A stretch of 64,000 bases of DNA from CAZLRH01 sp964562015 (GTDB lineage Bacteria > Verrucomicrobiota > Verrucomicrobiia > Opitutales > JABDGR01): contig CAZLRH010000013.1 of assembly GCA_964562015.1 (NCBI GenBank), positions 1 through 64,000 on the forward strand. The letters are read 5' to 3'. Within the stretch, counting starts at the first letter, position 1. The number at the start of each line of letters is the position of its first letter. The position numbers were made by a program, and so were the translations under genes. Below, one piece after another: positions 7,602-16,348 of the stretch. Below the pieces are notes generated by a model. That model was given only the letters and a program-made list of their open reading frames with translations, was not told the origin of the DNA and did not search any database.

Positions 7602-9746
7602 CTAGGCGGGTTTTTGGGTGAGAATGGCCGGCCGATTTTTCACCTTGCTGGTTCGGGCGAAATAAATCGCGCCCCAGATGCCAAACAGCAAGCAGATTCC
7701 CAAAGCGTAGAACGGCTCCTTGTAGCTCATGCCGGCGACCGTGAACGGCCCGACGATGTAGAACAACATGCAGGCGAAGTTCGCCACCAAGCCGAAGATC
7801 GGCACCACCAGGTGTTTGAAGCCGTGGAACATATGGTGCTCGTTGAAGGCCACGATGGCGACGATGCAGGTCGTCATGTACAGCAGGAAGGTGCCGAAGT
7901 TGCTCACCAAGGTGACGATGAGCAGGGTATTCGGCAAGTGCGCGTAGGCATCATTGGCAAAGATGCCGAAGCTGTACCAGATGTTATGCTTGTCGAGCGC
8001 CGCCGGCGAGGCGCCGCCGAGATAGATGGTCACCGTGGCGATGCCGATGAAGATCGAGAGGATGCCGAGGGTCCAAATCGCGCGGTGCGGCGACAGGGTT
8101 TTCTCGTGCAAGAGCCCGAAGTGCGCGCCCAGTTCCTCGTCGCGACCCATCGCGTACGTGACGCGCGCGCCGGTGCTGAGGCAGGACAGCGTGGTGCCAA
8201 TCAGCGCGAGAAACACGGTGAACGCCTGGATCAGCATGTAGGCTTTGCCGGCCGAGGCGCTGCCAAACAGCCACGTCCCGGTGATGAGCATCATGTCGCC
8301 GATCGGCGCGCTGGAGGCTCCTGCATTCACCATCGTGTAGCCGCTGTTTAAGAAGTAATTCGCGCAGAAGTATTCAATCAGATAGCAAACCGCGCCTTGA
8401 ATCACGAGGGAGAGCACAATCGCCTTCGGGATGTCCTTCTTAGGGTTGATGGCTTCTTCACCCATCGAGCTGACCGACTCGAAGCCGACCAGGATGAGAA
8501 TCGCGACGCACGCCTGCACGAACAGGAAGTTGAAGCTGTGCGGGGCGATCACCGAACTCGCGCTCGTGTGGAAGTTGAACGTCAGCGGATTCTTCGGGTC
8601 GCCGGCCTTGCCCGTCACGGCGTCCGTGGCGGCATTGCTGAGGGTGAACGGCGCGGCGGTCATCTTGCCATCCTTGCCCTTGGTCAGCACGGGATACGGA
8701 TCGCCGACCCCGAGATTCATGGCTTTCAAGGAGGCCAGCACGGCGGCATCCTTGTTTTTCGCGGGATCCAAATCATCGGCGACCACCTGGCGGTCGGACT
8801 GTTTGATGGACGGAGTGGGGGAGAGCTTGCCGTCCTTGTCCTTGACCAACGCGCCGTCCTTGGTGTCGAACGCGGGATAGTTGTCGCCCACGGCCAAGCC
8901 CAAAGTGGTCAAGGCGGCGAGGCGGTCGGCGCCTTCGCCGTCTTTGTTTTTGTCCTTGTTCAAATCATCGGCGGTGACTTTGCGGTCAGCGTCCTGAGCG
9001 TAAATGGGTGAGCCGTCCGCATAGGAATCCGGCACGCCTTTGCCCTTGTCGTCGGTCACGTCCGAGGTCGCGACTTGGTAATTGATAGCCACGCCGTTGG
9101 ACAGGTGAATGGCCTGCGAGCCATCCGGGTGCTGAAAGTGGTACGCCAGCGCAATCGCGGAGAACACCAGCAAGGCGAGAATCTGGATGATGTTGATCGC
9201 CATGTTGACGACCATCGTGCCGGTGACGCCGCGGAAGGCGATGTACGACACCCCAATGGCAAACACCGCGCAGACGATATACATTTCCAGCGGGCTGTTG
9301 TAGCTGCTGCTGAACGTGTCCGGCCAAAACTGCGAGGAAATATACCCGACCAGTAAGGCCGTCACACCCACCATGCAACCGGGATACACCCAGTAATAGA
9401 GATGGCTGGCCCAGCCGGTGAAGAACTTGATGACGCGCGCGTACTTAAAGGCGTGGGGTTTCGACAGAAACGCCTGCTCGGCGTAAAAGTACGAAGAGCC
9501 CGCGCCGGGATAGAGCTTGGTCAGCTCGGCATAACTAATGGCGGTGGCCAGGCACAGCAGCAGGGCGGCCACGATGCCAAACCACATGGACATGCCGGCC
9601 AGGGGCGCGCCGTAAAGCGCCTGTTCCTCGAAGGTCAGCCAAAGAAAGGCGCCAGGGGCAATTAGCGCCATTGCGTTAATGGTCAGCCCCGTGAGGCCCA
9701 GGGTGGGCTTCATGGTGGGACTGGTGGGTGTTTTAGTTTCAGCCAT
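7602..9746 (-). CDS. APC-family amino-acid permease with an Asp-rich insert
   Basis: This 714-residue multi-spanning transporter belongs to the amino acid-polyamine-organocation superfamily. It begins with a typical first helix (LTINAMALIAPGAFLWLTF) and contains SYAELTKLYPGAGSSYFYAE, a hallmark of the group. About 160 residues (roughly 220-385; 8600-9080 in DNA) are inserted between membrane segments. They form two imperfect Asp/Lys-rich repeats, each with DR-VADDL, KNKD, GVGD-YP and KDGK. Ordinary members of the family are about 450-550 residues, so this accounts for the extra length. The substrate is probably an amino acid; the insert could be a soluble sensing or binding loop. Confidence 0.85.
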   Translation of the reverse strand: MAETKTPTSPTMKPTLGLTGLTINAMALIAPGAFLWLTFEEQALYGAPLAGMSMWFGIVAALLLCLATAISYAELTKLYPGAGSSYFYAEQAFLSKPHAFKYARVIKFFTGWASHLYYWVYPGCMVGVTALLVGYISSQFWPDTFSSSYNSPLEMYIVCAVFAIGVSYIAFRGVTGTMVVNMAINIIQILALLVFSAIALAYHFQHPDGSQAIHLSNGVAINYQVATSDVTDDKGKGVPDSYADGSPIYAQDADRKVTADDLNKDKNKDGEGADRLAALTTLGLAVGDNYPAFDTKDGALVKDKDGKLSPTPSIKQSDRQVVADDLDPAKNKDAAVLASLKAMNLGVGDPYPVLTKGKDGKMTAAPFTLSNAATDAVTGKAGDPKNPLTFNFHTSASSVIAPHSFNFLFVQACVAILILVGFESVSSMGEEAINPKKDIPKAIVLSLVIQGAVCYLIEYFCANYFLNSGYTMVNAGASSAPIGDMMLITGTWLFGSASAGKAYMLIQAFTVFLALIGTTLSCLSTGARVTYAMGRDEELGAHFGLLHEKTLSPHRAIWTLGILSIFIGIATVTIYLGGASPAALDKHNIWYSFGIFANDAYAHLPNTLLIVTLVSNFGTFLLYMTTCIVAIVAFNEHHMFHGFKHLVVPIFGLVANFACMLFYIVGPFTVAGMSYKEPFYALGICLLFGIWGAIYFARTSKVKNRPAILTQKPA

Positions 9747-10302
9747 GGTGCTTTCTCGATTGGATGGTTTAAGATTGAGGGAAGACGCAAAACGCGGTTA
9801 GCCCGCGGCGAGGTGGGACCGCCCGGCGGCGGACGTTTTTAATTTTAGTAGAACCACGCCAAGAATTTAGCACGTCCAGCGCCATGGCCCGTGTACAAGC
9901 CGAATATAATTTTCAAACCGAGTTGATATTTCATATATATGGCCGCTTCCTTACGTTTCCGTGCCGGCCGGCCGGCCTCGCGCCACCCTCCGGCAGCGGC
10001 GGGCCAGCCAAGCCACGGAAAAAGGGCGGATTTTCCGTTGTTTGTCGCCGGCCTATGCGGCCTTTTATAAAAGGCGGCCATGGCGTGCAAAATATTTCCG
10101 TGGAAGTGCCTGATATTACCTCCAGGGATACTTTTCGCGCTGACGCTGACGTTGATATTTACCGTGGGTCCGTATGTGCCCGCTCTGGCACCCCGTAATA
10201 TTTCAAACCACCTAAAGTGGTTTCAATTGAAGTGCAGCCGTGGGTTGGGGTCTTGGGCGGCGATGCGAAATGGTCGTCGCGGAGCGGCGAAGGGAAGCGT
10301 AA

Positions 10303-10322
10303 CCGTGGGCTTCAGCCCACGG
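10303..10322. repeat. REP-like hairpin
   Basis: CCGTGGGC and GCCCACGG form a perfect 8-bp stem around TTCA. Short palindromes of this style, often downstream of genes, are typical of REP elements mobilised by REP-associated transposases. It lies in the same intergenic space as a second hairpin 24 bases away. Only this copy is visible in the window, so repeat status is inferred from its form. Confidence 0.5.
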
Positions 10323-10345
10323 ACGGAAACCAAGTGGGGCAAGAG

Positions 10346-10362
10346 GCGTCGCGGTGCGACGC
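10346..10362. repeat. Second REP-like hairpin
   Basis: GCGTCGC and GCGACGC form a perfect 7-bp stem around GGT. It is paired with the hairpin at 10303-10322. Together they resemble a two-hairpin REP/BIME unit between the urt operon end and the permease. Confidence 0.45.
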
Positions 10363-10494
10363 TTGCAGGAGCTTAAAATGCGCTAGGTTTCCTGCGCGAA
10401 GAAGCTTCCACCACCACCCTTTCGCCTCTGGGAACGTCCTTCCGGAGAATAGACCACGCCCTCGCAAGACGGCGTGGATGGGCGTGGCCGGGCT

Positions 10495-11190
10495 TCAAAC
10501 CGTCAAGTGCTTCCGGACCACCTCGTCGGTCAGTTGGGCAATCGGGCCTTCCGCGACCACCGCGCCGCGATCCATGATATAAAAGCTGTCGCCGACACTC
10601 AGGCAAAAATCGAGATATTGCTCCACCAGGAGAATACTGATTTTGCCTTCTTTTTTTATTTTCAGCAACGTGTCGCCAATGAGGTCGATGATGTTGGGCT
10701 GAATGCCCTCGGTCGGTTCGTCGAGAATCAAGATTTTGGGGTCGGTGAGCAGCGCCCGGGCAATCGCCAGTTGCTGCTGCTGGCCGCCGCTGAGCACCCC
10801 GCCCTTGCGCGGCAGAAATTCCTTGAGGATGGGGAAAAGCTCCAGCACGCGGTCCACCGGCGCCGTGCCCTTGACCCCGTGGACCACGAGGCCGACTTTC
10901 AAGTTTTCCCAGACGGTGAGATGCGGAAAAATATCGCGCCCCTGCGGCACGTAGCCAATGCCCTGCCGGGCGCGGGCGTCGGAAGAAAGACCGTTCAATT
11001 CCCGGTCGCCGAGTGTCACGGTGCCGGTGTCCGCTTTCACGAGGCCGACGATGGATTTGAGCGTGGTGGTTTTGCCCACGCCGTTGCGGCCCATCAGGCA
11101 CACGAGGCTGCGAGCCGGCACGGTGAGGTTGACGCCGCGCAGCACGCGCGAACCCTGGTACGAGGCGGTGATGTTGGAAAGTTGCAGCAT
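10495..11190 (-). CDS. urtE: Urea ABC transporter ATPase UrtE
   Basis: This 231-residue ABC ATPase has Walker A MGRNGVGKTTT, signature LSGGQQQQLAIARALL and Walker B ILILDEPTEG. It has the compact size and C-terminal style of LivF/UrtE ATPases. It is the last gene of the urtABCDE order and starts two bases after urtD stops. With UrtD it forms the ATP-hydrolysing pair on the cytoplasmic side of the UrtBC channel. The assignment to urea over branched-chain amino acids rests on the adjoining UrtA/UrtB types and the divergent urea-degradation genes. Confidence 0.92.
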   Translation of the reverse strand: MLQLSNITASYQGSRVLRGVNLTVPARSLVCLMGRNGVGKTTTLKSIVGLVKADTGTVTLGDRELNGLSSDARARQGIGYVPQGRDIFPHLTVWENLKVGLVVHGVKGTAPVDRVLELFPILKEFLPRKGGVLSGGQQQQLAIARALLTDPKILILDEPTEGIQPNIIDLIGDTLLKIKKEGKISILLVEQYLDFCLSVGDSFYIMDRGAVVAEGPIAQLTDEVVRKHLTV

Positions 11191-11192
11191 GG

Positions 11193-11960
11193 TCAGTTTC
11201 GCTTTTTGCGCCCAAGATAGATCTCCTTGACCTGTTCGCTGTTCTGCACGTCATCCACCGAGCCCTCGCACAACACCGTGCCATGGTGCAGCACCGTGAC
11301 CTTGCGGGCGATTTGCCGCACGAAGGCCATGTCGTGTTCGATGACCACAATGCTGTGCTTGCCCTCGAGGCTGAGCAGGAGCTCGCCGGTCTTGTGGGTT
11401 TCCTCGTCAGTCATGCCGGCGGCGGGCTCGTCCACCAGGAGCAGCTTGGGATTTTGCGCCAGCAACATGCCAATCTCCAGCCACTGCTTTTGCCCGTGGC
11501 TGAGCGCGCCCGCCTTCCACTCGGCCTTCTCCTCGAGGGCGACGATTTTAAGCACCTCAAAAATCCGATCCCGCCGCTCCGGCGTGACGCGCGAAAACAG
11601 CGTATTCCAGACACTGCGGCTGCCTTCCAGCGAGAGCCAGATGTTTTCGAAGACTGTGTGATCGATGTAAACGGATGGAGTTTGAAATTTGCGCCCGATG
11701 CCGAGCCGGGTGATTTCCGCCTCGTTCATTTTCGTCACGTCGATGTTGACGCCAAATTCAATTTTGCCGCTGTCCGGCTTGGTGCGTCCGGTGATCAAAT
11801 CCAGCATGCTGCTTTTGCCCGCGCCATTGGGGCCGATGATGACCCGCAACTCCCCTTCGTCCATATAGAAGGTGAGATTGGAAATCGCTTTGAAGCCTTC
11901 AAAGGACTTGTTCACCTCTTCCAGGGTGAGGATGAATTTTTTCGGGATGGACATGGTCAC
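11193..11960 (-). CDS. urtD: Urea ABC transporter ATPase UrtD
   Basis: This 255-residue ABC ATPase of the LivG/UrtD type has Walker A IGPNGAGKSSMLDLITG, the UrtD-characteristic signature region GALSHGQKQWLEIGMLLAQ and Walker B LLLVDEPAAGMT. The GRKFQTPSVY segment is also typical of UrtD. Its start overlaps the end of urtC by four bases. The product pairs with UrtE. Confidence 0.93.
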   Translation of the reverse strand: MTMSIPKKFILTLEEVNKSFEGFKAISNLTFYMDEGELRVIIGPNGAGKSSMLDLITGRTKPDSGKIEFGVNIDVTKMNEAEITRLGIGRKFQTPSVYIDHTVFENIWLSLEGSRSVWNTLFSRVTPERRDRIFEVLKIVALEEKAEWKAGALSHGQKQWLEIGMLLAQNPKLLLVDEPAAGMTDEETHKTGELLLSLEGKHSIVVIEHDMAFVRQIARKVTVLHHGTVLCEGSVDDVQNSEQVKEIYLGRKKRN

Positions 11961-13141
11961 TTGGGGTTCGGATTCGGCGCGCCTTCACCCGCCGGTGACA
12001 CCGTGGGCAACACCGCCGCCACCGGGTCGCTGTCTGTTTCCGCGGGCTTGGCGCTGAAAAAGCGCCGTTTGAGTCCGCGCAGTTGCTCGGGCAGTCCGAC
12101 GATGCCTTTGGGCATGAAAAGCGTCACCAGGATGAAGGTCATCCCCAGGAACAATAGCCAAAGGTCAGGGTACGCGCGAGTGGCCCAGCTTTTCATGACA
12201 TTGATGAAGATGGCCCCGATCACCGGGCCAACCAACGTGCCGCGACCGCCCACCGAGACCCACACCACGGCTTCCAACGATTTGTCCGTGGCCATTTCGC
12301 TCGGATTGATTATCCCCACCTGCGGAACGTAGAGGGCACCTGCCAGCCCGGCGATGATGGCGGCGAGCACAAAGACAAATAGTTTGAAATGCGCGGTGGC
12401 ATAACCGGAGAAAAGCACGCGATTTTCACTATCCCGAATGGCCCGCTGCACTTTGCCAAATTTGGTGCCGGTGAGCCATTTGCATAGAAAGTAGGTGCCC
12501 AGGAGCAGTATCACGCTGCAGAGATAAAGCCCGCGCTGGGTGGACGGCGTGCGCAGGTCGTAACCGGCCATGAACTTGAAATCGGTAAATCCGTTGTTGC
12601 CGCCCATCAGCATGCTATTGCGGAAAAACAGCAAACAGGCGGCATAGGTGAGCGCCTGCGTCAGGATGGAAAAGTACACCCCGCGAATGCGGGAGCGAAA
12701 AGCCATGAAGCCAAAGATCATGGACACGACCGTGGGCAGCAGGATCACCATCATCACGGCGAAGGGAAAGCTGGAGAACGGCTTCCAGAAGCCGGGCAGT
12801 TTGCTCCAGCCCAAAAACACGAGAAAATCCGGAATGGGCATGTGGTACTGCCCCAGGTCGCCAATTTCCCGCATCAGGTACATGCCCATCATGTAGCCGC
12901 CCAAGGCAAAAAACAGGCACTGGCCCAGGCTCAGCAAGCCGGTGTAGCCCCACAACAAATCCACGCTGATCGCCACAATCCCGTAGCAGAGATACTTGCC
13001 GTACAGGTTGATGGTGAAATCACTGACGTGCAGCGGGCTGTCCACGGCGGTAAACGCATTCAAGCCGGGCAGGATCACTAGCAGCAGCAAGGCTGCCGCC
13101 GCGACAAACCATAGTTCAACATTGATCGTTTTGGCCCGCAT
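11957..13141 (-). CDS. urtC: Urea ABC transporter permease UrtC
   Basis: This 394-residue membrane protein of the LivM/UrtC family has around ten hydrophobic segments, a conserved WGYTGLLSLGQCLFFALGGY and a later VWVSVGGRGTLVGPVIGA. The C terminus carries a Pro/Ala-rich tail that is unlikely to be functional. With UrtB it forms the inner-membrane urea channel. It starts four bases from the urtB stop and overlaps urtD at its end. Confidence 0.93.
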   Translation of the reverse strand: MRAKTINVELWFVAAAALLLLVILPGLNAFTAVDSPLHVSDFTINLYGKYLCYGIVAISVDLLWGYTGLLSLGQCLFFALGGYMMGMYLMREIGDLGQYHMPIPDFLVFLGWSKLPGFWKPFSSFPFAVMMVILLPTVVSMIFGFMAFRSRIRGVYFSILTQALTYAACLLFFRNSMLMGGNNGFTDFKFMAGYDLRTPSTQRGLYLCSVILLLGTYFLCKWLTGTKFGKVQRAIRDSENRVLFSGYATAHFKLFVFVLAAIIAGLAGALYVPQVGIINPSEMATDKSLEAVVWVSVGGRGTLVGPVIGAIFINVMKSWATRAYPDLWLLFLGMTFILVTLFMPKGIVGLPEQLRGLKRRFFSAKPAETDSDPVAAVLPTVSPAGEGAPNPNPK

Positions 13142-13145
13142 GGTG

Positions 13146-14909
13146 TTAGTCGAGGCTGCGTCCGCGAATGGAAAACAGCCCTCCTGGCTTCCATTGCAGG
13201 AAAAGAATAATGCAGGCCAGCACGATGATTTTGCCCATCACCGGCGAGCCGAACAACTGTTGCAGCACCTGGTCCGCGGTGCCGATGCCCAGTGCTGCGT
13301 AAACCGTGCCAATGATGCTGCCGACCCCGCCCACCACCACGGTCATGAAGCTGTCCACGATGTAACTCTGGCCGAGGCTTGGGCCCACGTTGCCGATTTG
13401 CGAGAGAAAGGCGCCCGCCAAGCCCGCCAACCCGGAGCCAAAGGCGAACGTCAGCATGTTGACGCGGCTGGTGCGCACGCCCATGCACGACGCCATCAGG
13501 CGGTTTTGCATCACCGCGCGAATCAGCAGGCCCAGAGGAGTTTTCGTGAGCAGCAGCCAGGTGCACAGCACAATCAAAAAGGCAAAAACGATGACGAACA
13601 CGCGGTTGTAACCGAAGGAAACGTCAAACACGGTGAAATGGCCGAGCAGCCACGCGGGCGAGTTGACCTGCACATTGTTCGCGCCAAAAACCATCCGGAA
13701 CATCTGCTGCATGACCAGGGACACGCCCCAGGTGGCCAGCAGCGACTCCAGCGGGCGGCGGTAAAGGAATTGGATGACCGAGCGCTCCAGCACCAAGCCC
13801 GCGAGTGCCGCCGTCAGAAAGCTAAGCGGGATCGCGAACAAAAAATAACTCTCATAAAACCAGCCCGTGGCGTGGAGGCCGGGCAGGCTCAAGCCAAAGC
13901 TAAACGCCTTGCCGCCAAAACCGAAGGGCAGGGTGATGGCGAAGGAAAAACCGGTGCCGAACAGATTTTGCACCACATAGCTGGTGTAGGCGCCCACCGC
14001 GATCATTTCGCCGTGCGCCATGTTGATGACGCCCATCAAGCCAAAGGTGATGGCGAGGCCGAGCGCGACCACCAGCAAAATGGAGCCCAGGCTCAGGCCG
14101 CGAAAAATGGTCCCGTAGAAATTGACAAACCAAATGTGGCTCTGAATCGAAGCAATGGCCCGCTTGGCGGCCTGCAAGACTTTGGGGTCGATGTCCTTTT
14201 CATCGGCGAGCCGTTGCAGCGTTTCGACATCGCCGATGGAATCCAATTTCTGCAATTGTTCAATCGCCGCGATTTGCACGGCCGGATCCTTGTCGTGAAG
14301 TTGCAGCGTTGCGACGCCTTCCATGATGGCCCGCTTCACCGTGGCATCGGGCTCCTTGAGCAGCCGGGCCTGTAAAATCGGAATGTAGCTGATTTTTTGG
14401 GAATTGCCCAGTTTGCTGACGGCCGACCAGCGGCTTTGGACATCGGGGCTCGCCAGCCCCAGGGTGTCCACGGTTTGGCTGATCACCGTGCGCAAACGCA
14501 TGTCCGTGTCGGCGGTATCCAGTTCGCTTTCCCCAAAGCGCAATTCCGCGCCGCTGGCATCCTTGACATACAGTCCGTTGCTAATGCGAATCGCGCGGGC
14601 CTTGCCGCTGGCGCCATGCAGATCCTCGAGCATCACCGGCACCTTGGAGCCGTCGGACGCCGGATACAGAAAAACTTCATCGCGCACCCAGGCCTTTAAA
14701 ATATCTCCGGCAATTTTCGATCCGGTGTCACCGACTTCAGTCAACTGCTTCTGTTGATCGGCGCCGCTGCTCAGGATGGCCTGGACGAGCAGCTTGCGAG
14801 CCGCGACCTCGTCCGGGGCCGGAGCGTCAGGCGCCACGGCGGCGGGCGCAGGAAGGCGCAGGAGCAGCAAGGCTGAGAAGAATATGGTCTTAAGCCAGAA
14901 TGGTTTCAT
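13146..14909 (-). CDS. urtB: Urea ABC transporter permease UrtB with long N-terminal domain
   Basis: The protein is 587 residues. After a signal-like N terminus (LLLLRLPAPAAVA) there is a roughly 240-residue HEAT-like soluble region with repeated short helices (VSKLGNSQKISYIPILQARL, AIMEGVATLQLHDKDPAVQ). A LivH-type permease follows, with GLAITFGLMGVINMAHGEM and VVVGGVGSIIGT. This N-terminal extension is a hallmark of UrtB and separates it from amino-acid LivH, so it is strong evidence that the operon transports urea. The start lies just left of a hairpin that separates it from urtA. Confidence 0.93.
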   Translation of the reverse strand: MKPFWLKTIFFSALLLLRLPAPAAVAPDAPAPDEVAARKLLVQAILSSGADQQKQLTEVGDTGSKIAGDILKAWVRDEVFLYPASDGSKVPVMLEDLHGASGKARAIRISNGLYVKDASGAELRFGESELDTADTDMRLRTVISQTVDTLGLASPDVQSRWSAVSKLGNSQKISYIPILQARLLKEPDATVKRAIMEGVATLQLHDKDPAVQIAAIEQLQKLDSIGDVETLQRLADEKDIDPKVLQAAKRAIASIQSHIWFVNFYGTIFRGLSLGSILLVVALGLAITFGLMGVINMAHGEMIAVGAYTSYVVQNLFGTGFSFAITLPFGFGGKAFSFGLSLPGLHATGWFYESYFLFAIPLSFLTAALAGLVLERSVIQFLYRRPLESLLATWGVSLVMQQMFRMVFGANNVQVNSPAWLLGHFTVFDVSFGYNRVFVIVFAFLIVLCTWLLLTKTPLGLLIRAVMQNRLMASCMGVRTSRVNMLTFAFGSGLAGLAGAFLSQIGNVGPSLGQSYIVDSFMTVVVGGVGSIIGTVYAALGIGTADQVLQQLFGSPVMGKIIVLACIILFLQWKPGGLFSIRGRSLD

Positions 14910-14920
14910 TTAACAAAAAA

Positions 14921-14947
14921 GGGGGCGGAGCGCCTGCTCCGCCCCCT
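14921..14947. terminator. Hairpin terminator/attenuator between urtA and urtB
   Basis: GGGGGCGGAGC and GCTCCGCCCCC form a perfect 11-bp stem with a five-base loop. On the minus strand it is followed by six T residues (A-tract 14915-14920), the layout of an intrinsic terminator located just after urtA. It probably stops most transcripts after the abundant binding protein and lets a fraction continue into urtBCDE. Confidence 0.85.
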
Positions 14948-14986
14948 TTGTAATGGAGATTGGTTAAATCCACCGGAGGACTGGCT

Positions 14987-16285
14987 TTACTTGCCAGCGG
15001 ACAACTTGGCGTCCAAGTCCTTCAAGAGGAACGGCTCACCGGGAACCTGGTCGAAGGTCTTCAGAATCTTGAACTGACCGTCGGCCTTGGTTTCGCCAAT
15101 GTACACGTTCTTGGTGGCGTGGTGGTTCGCCTGCATGGTGATCTTGCCGCCGGGGCCCATGAAGCTGATGGTGCCGGATTCCAGGGCTGCGCGCACCTTG
15201 TCCACATCGAAGGAGTCGGCTTTTTCCACGGCCTGCTTCCACAGGTAAACGCCGTCATAGGAGAGCACCATCGGGCTGTCGACCGCGCGCTTTTCCTTGA
15301 TGACGCCCGGATAGGATTCCGTCTTCAACCAGGCGTCCCAGGCGGCGAGGAAGGACTTGTTTTCCGGCGTGTTGAGGGACATGAAGTACGTCCAGCAACC
15401 GAGTTCGCCCACCATGTCCTTGGTCGGCATGCTGCGCAGTTCGTCTTCCGCCAGGCTGAACGAAACCACCGGGCAGTCGGAAGGCGTCAACCCCGCGGCG
15501 ACGATTTCCTTGAAGAACGGCACGTTGGAGTCGCCATTGATGGTGTTGATCACGCAGGCGTCGCCGCTGGCGGCAAACTGCTTGATGTCCGCCACGATTT
15601 GCTGGAAGTCGGTATGGCCGAAGGGCACATACTGGCCGGCGGAAATCACCTTGCCGTCGGCGTCCTTGCGCAAACCGCCCCCGATATTCGCCACGGGCAC
15701 GCCCTTGAGCAGCAAATATTTGTAGAGAATCAGGTTGGTGGTCTGGGGATAGACGTAGTCGGTGCCGATGAGGTAGAATTTCTTCTTCCCCTGCGCCAAC
15801 AAGTAGTCCACCGCCGGGGTCGCCTGCTGGCCGACCGCTTCCGCAGTGTAGAAGATGTTCTTGGAGAGCTCTTCACCCTCATACTGCACCGGGTAGAACA
15901 GCAAACCGTTGTCCTTCTCGAACACGGGCAGGACGGATTTGCGGCTCACCGAGGTCCAGCAACCGAAGGTGACGGCCACTTTGTCCTCTTCCAGCAACTG
16001 CTTGGCCTTTTCGGCAAACAGCGGCCAGTTCGAGGCGCCGTCCACGATGACGGGCGAAATCTTGTAGGCTTTTCCGCCCACCTTGATGCCGCCGGCGGCG
16101 TTGATTTGATCGAAGGCAAAGAGCAACACGTCACGCAGCGAGGTTTCGCTGATGGCCATGGTGCCGCTGAGGGAGTGGAGGACACCCACCTTGACGGTGT
16201 TGTCTTCCGCCGCCGCCGCCGAGGCGGGGGCGGTCAGGTTCAGGGCGGCCACCATGGCCGCCCCTGCGAGCAGATAACGTTTCAT
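14987..16285 (-). CDS. urtA: Urea-binding periplasmic protein UrtA
   Basis: This 432-residue solute-binding protein has a cleavable signal peptide (YLLAGAAMVAALNLTAPASAAA). The mature part has the UrtA pattern: VKVGVLHSLSGTMAISETSL, VTFGCWTSVSRKSVLPVFE, NGLLFYPVQYEGEE and INTINGDSNVPFF. These segments distinguish urea/amide binders from LivJ. It delivers urea to UrtBC in the periplasm. It lies between the porin gene and a strong hairpin, which fits high expression of the binding protein. Confidence 0.95.
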   Translation of the reverse strand: MKRYLLAGAAMVAALNLTAPASAAAAEDNTVKVGVLHSLSGTMAISETSLRDVLLFAFDQINAAGGIKVGGKAYKISPVIVDGASNWPLFAEKAKQLLEEDKVAVTFGCWTSVSRKSVLPVFEKDNGLLFYPVQYEGEELSKNIFYTAEAVGQQATPAVDYLLAQGKKKFYLIGTDYVYPQTTNLILYKYLLLKGVPVANIGGGLRKDADGKVISAGQYVPFGHTDFQQIVADIKQFAASGDACVINTINGDSNVPFFKEIVAAGLTPSDCPVVSFSLAEDELRSMPTKDMVGELGCWTYFMSLNTPENKSFLAAWDAWLKTESYPGVIKEKRAVDSPMVLSYDGVYLWKQAVEKADSFDVDKVRAALESGTISFMGPGGKITMQANHHATKNVYIGETKADGQFKILKTFDQVPGEPFLLKDLDAKLSAGK

Positions 16286-16348
16286 AGTATGTATTTTTTA
16301 AAACTAGCTTAGGAGAAGTTGAAGATTGCTGGGAAGAAAAGGCGCGCC

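Larger units (their letters stand above)
9747..10494. other. Long intergenic region with hairpins; no gene seen
   Basis: These 748 bases separate the permease from the urea transporter ATPase. Both flanking genes are on the minus strand, so it holds the permease promoter on its left and the urt operon end on its right. Open frames here lack recognisable protein features. It carries a 7-bp hairpin (AAACCAC/GTGGTTT, 10205-10223) and the two REP-like hairpins listed separately. Confidence 0.6.

Noticed and set aside
6858..8351. Large plus-strand frame of 497 residues
   Set aside because: It runs antisense across the phosphatase/kinase and permease genes, both with clear catalytic or membrane motifs on the other strand.
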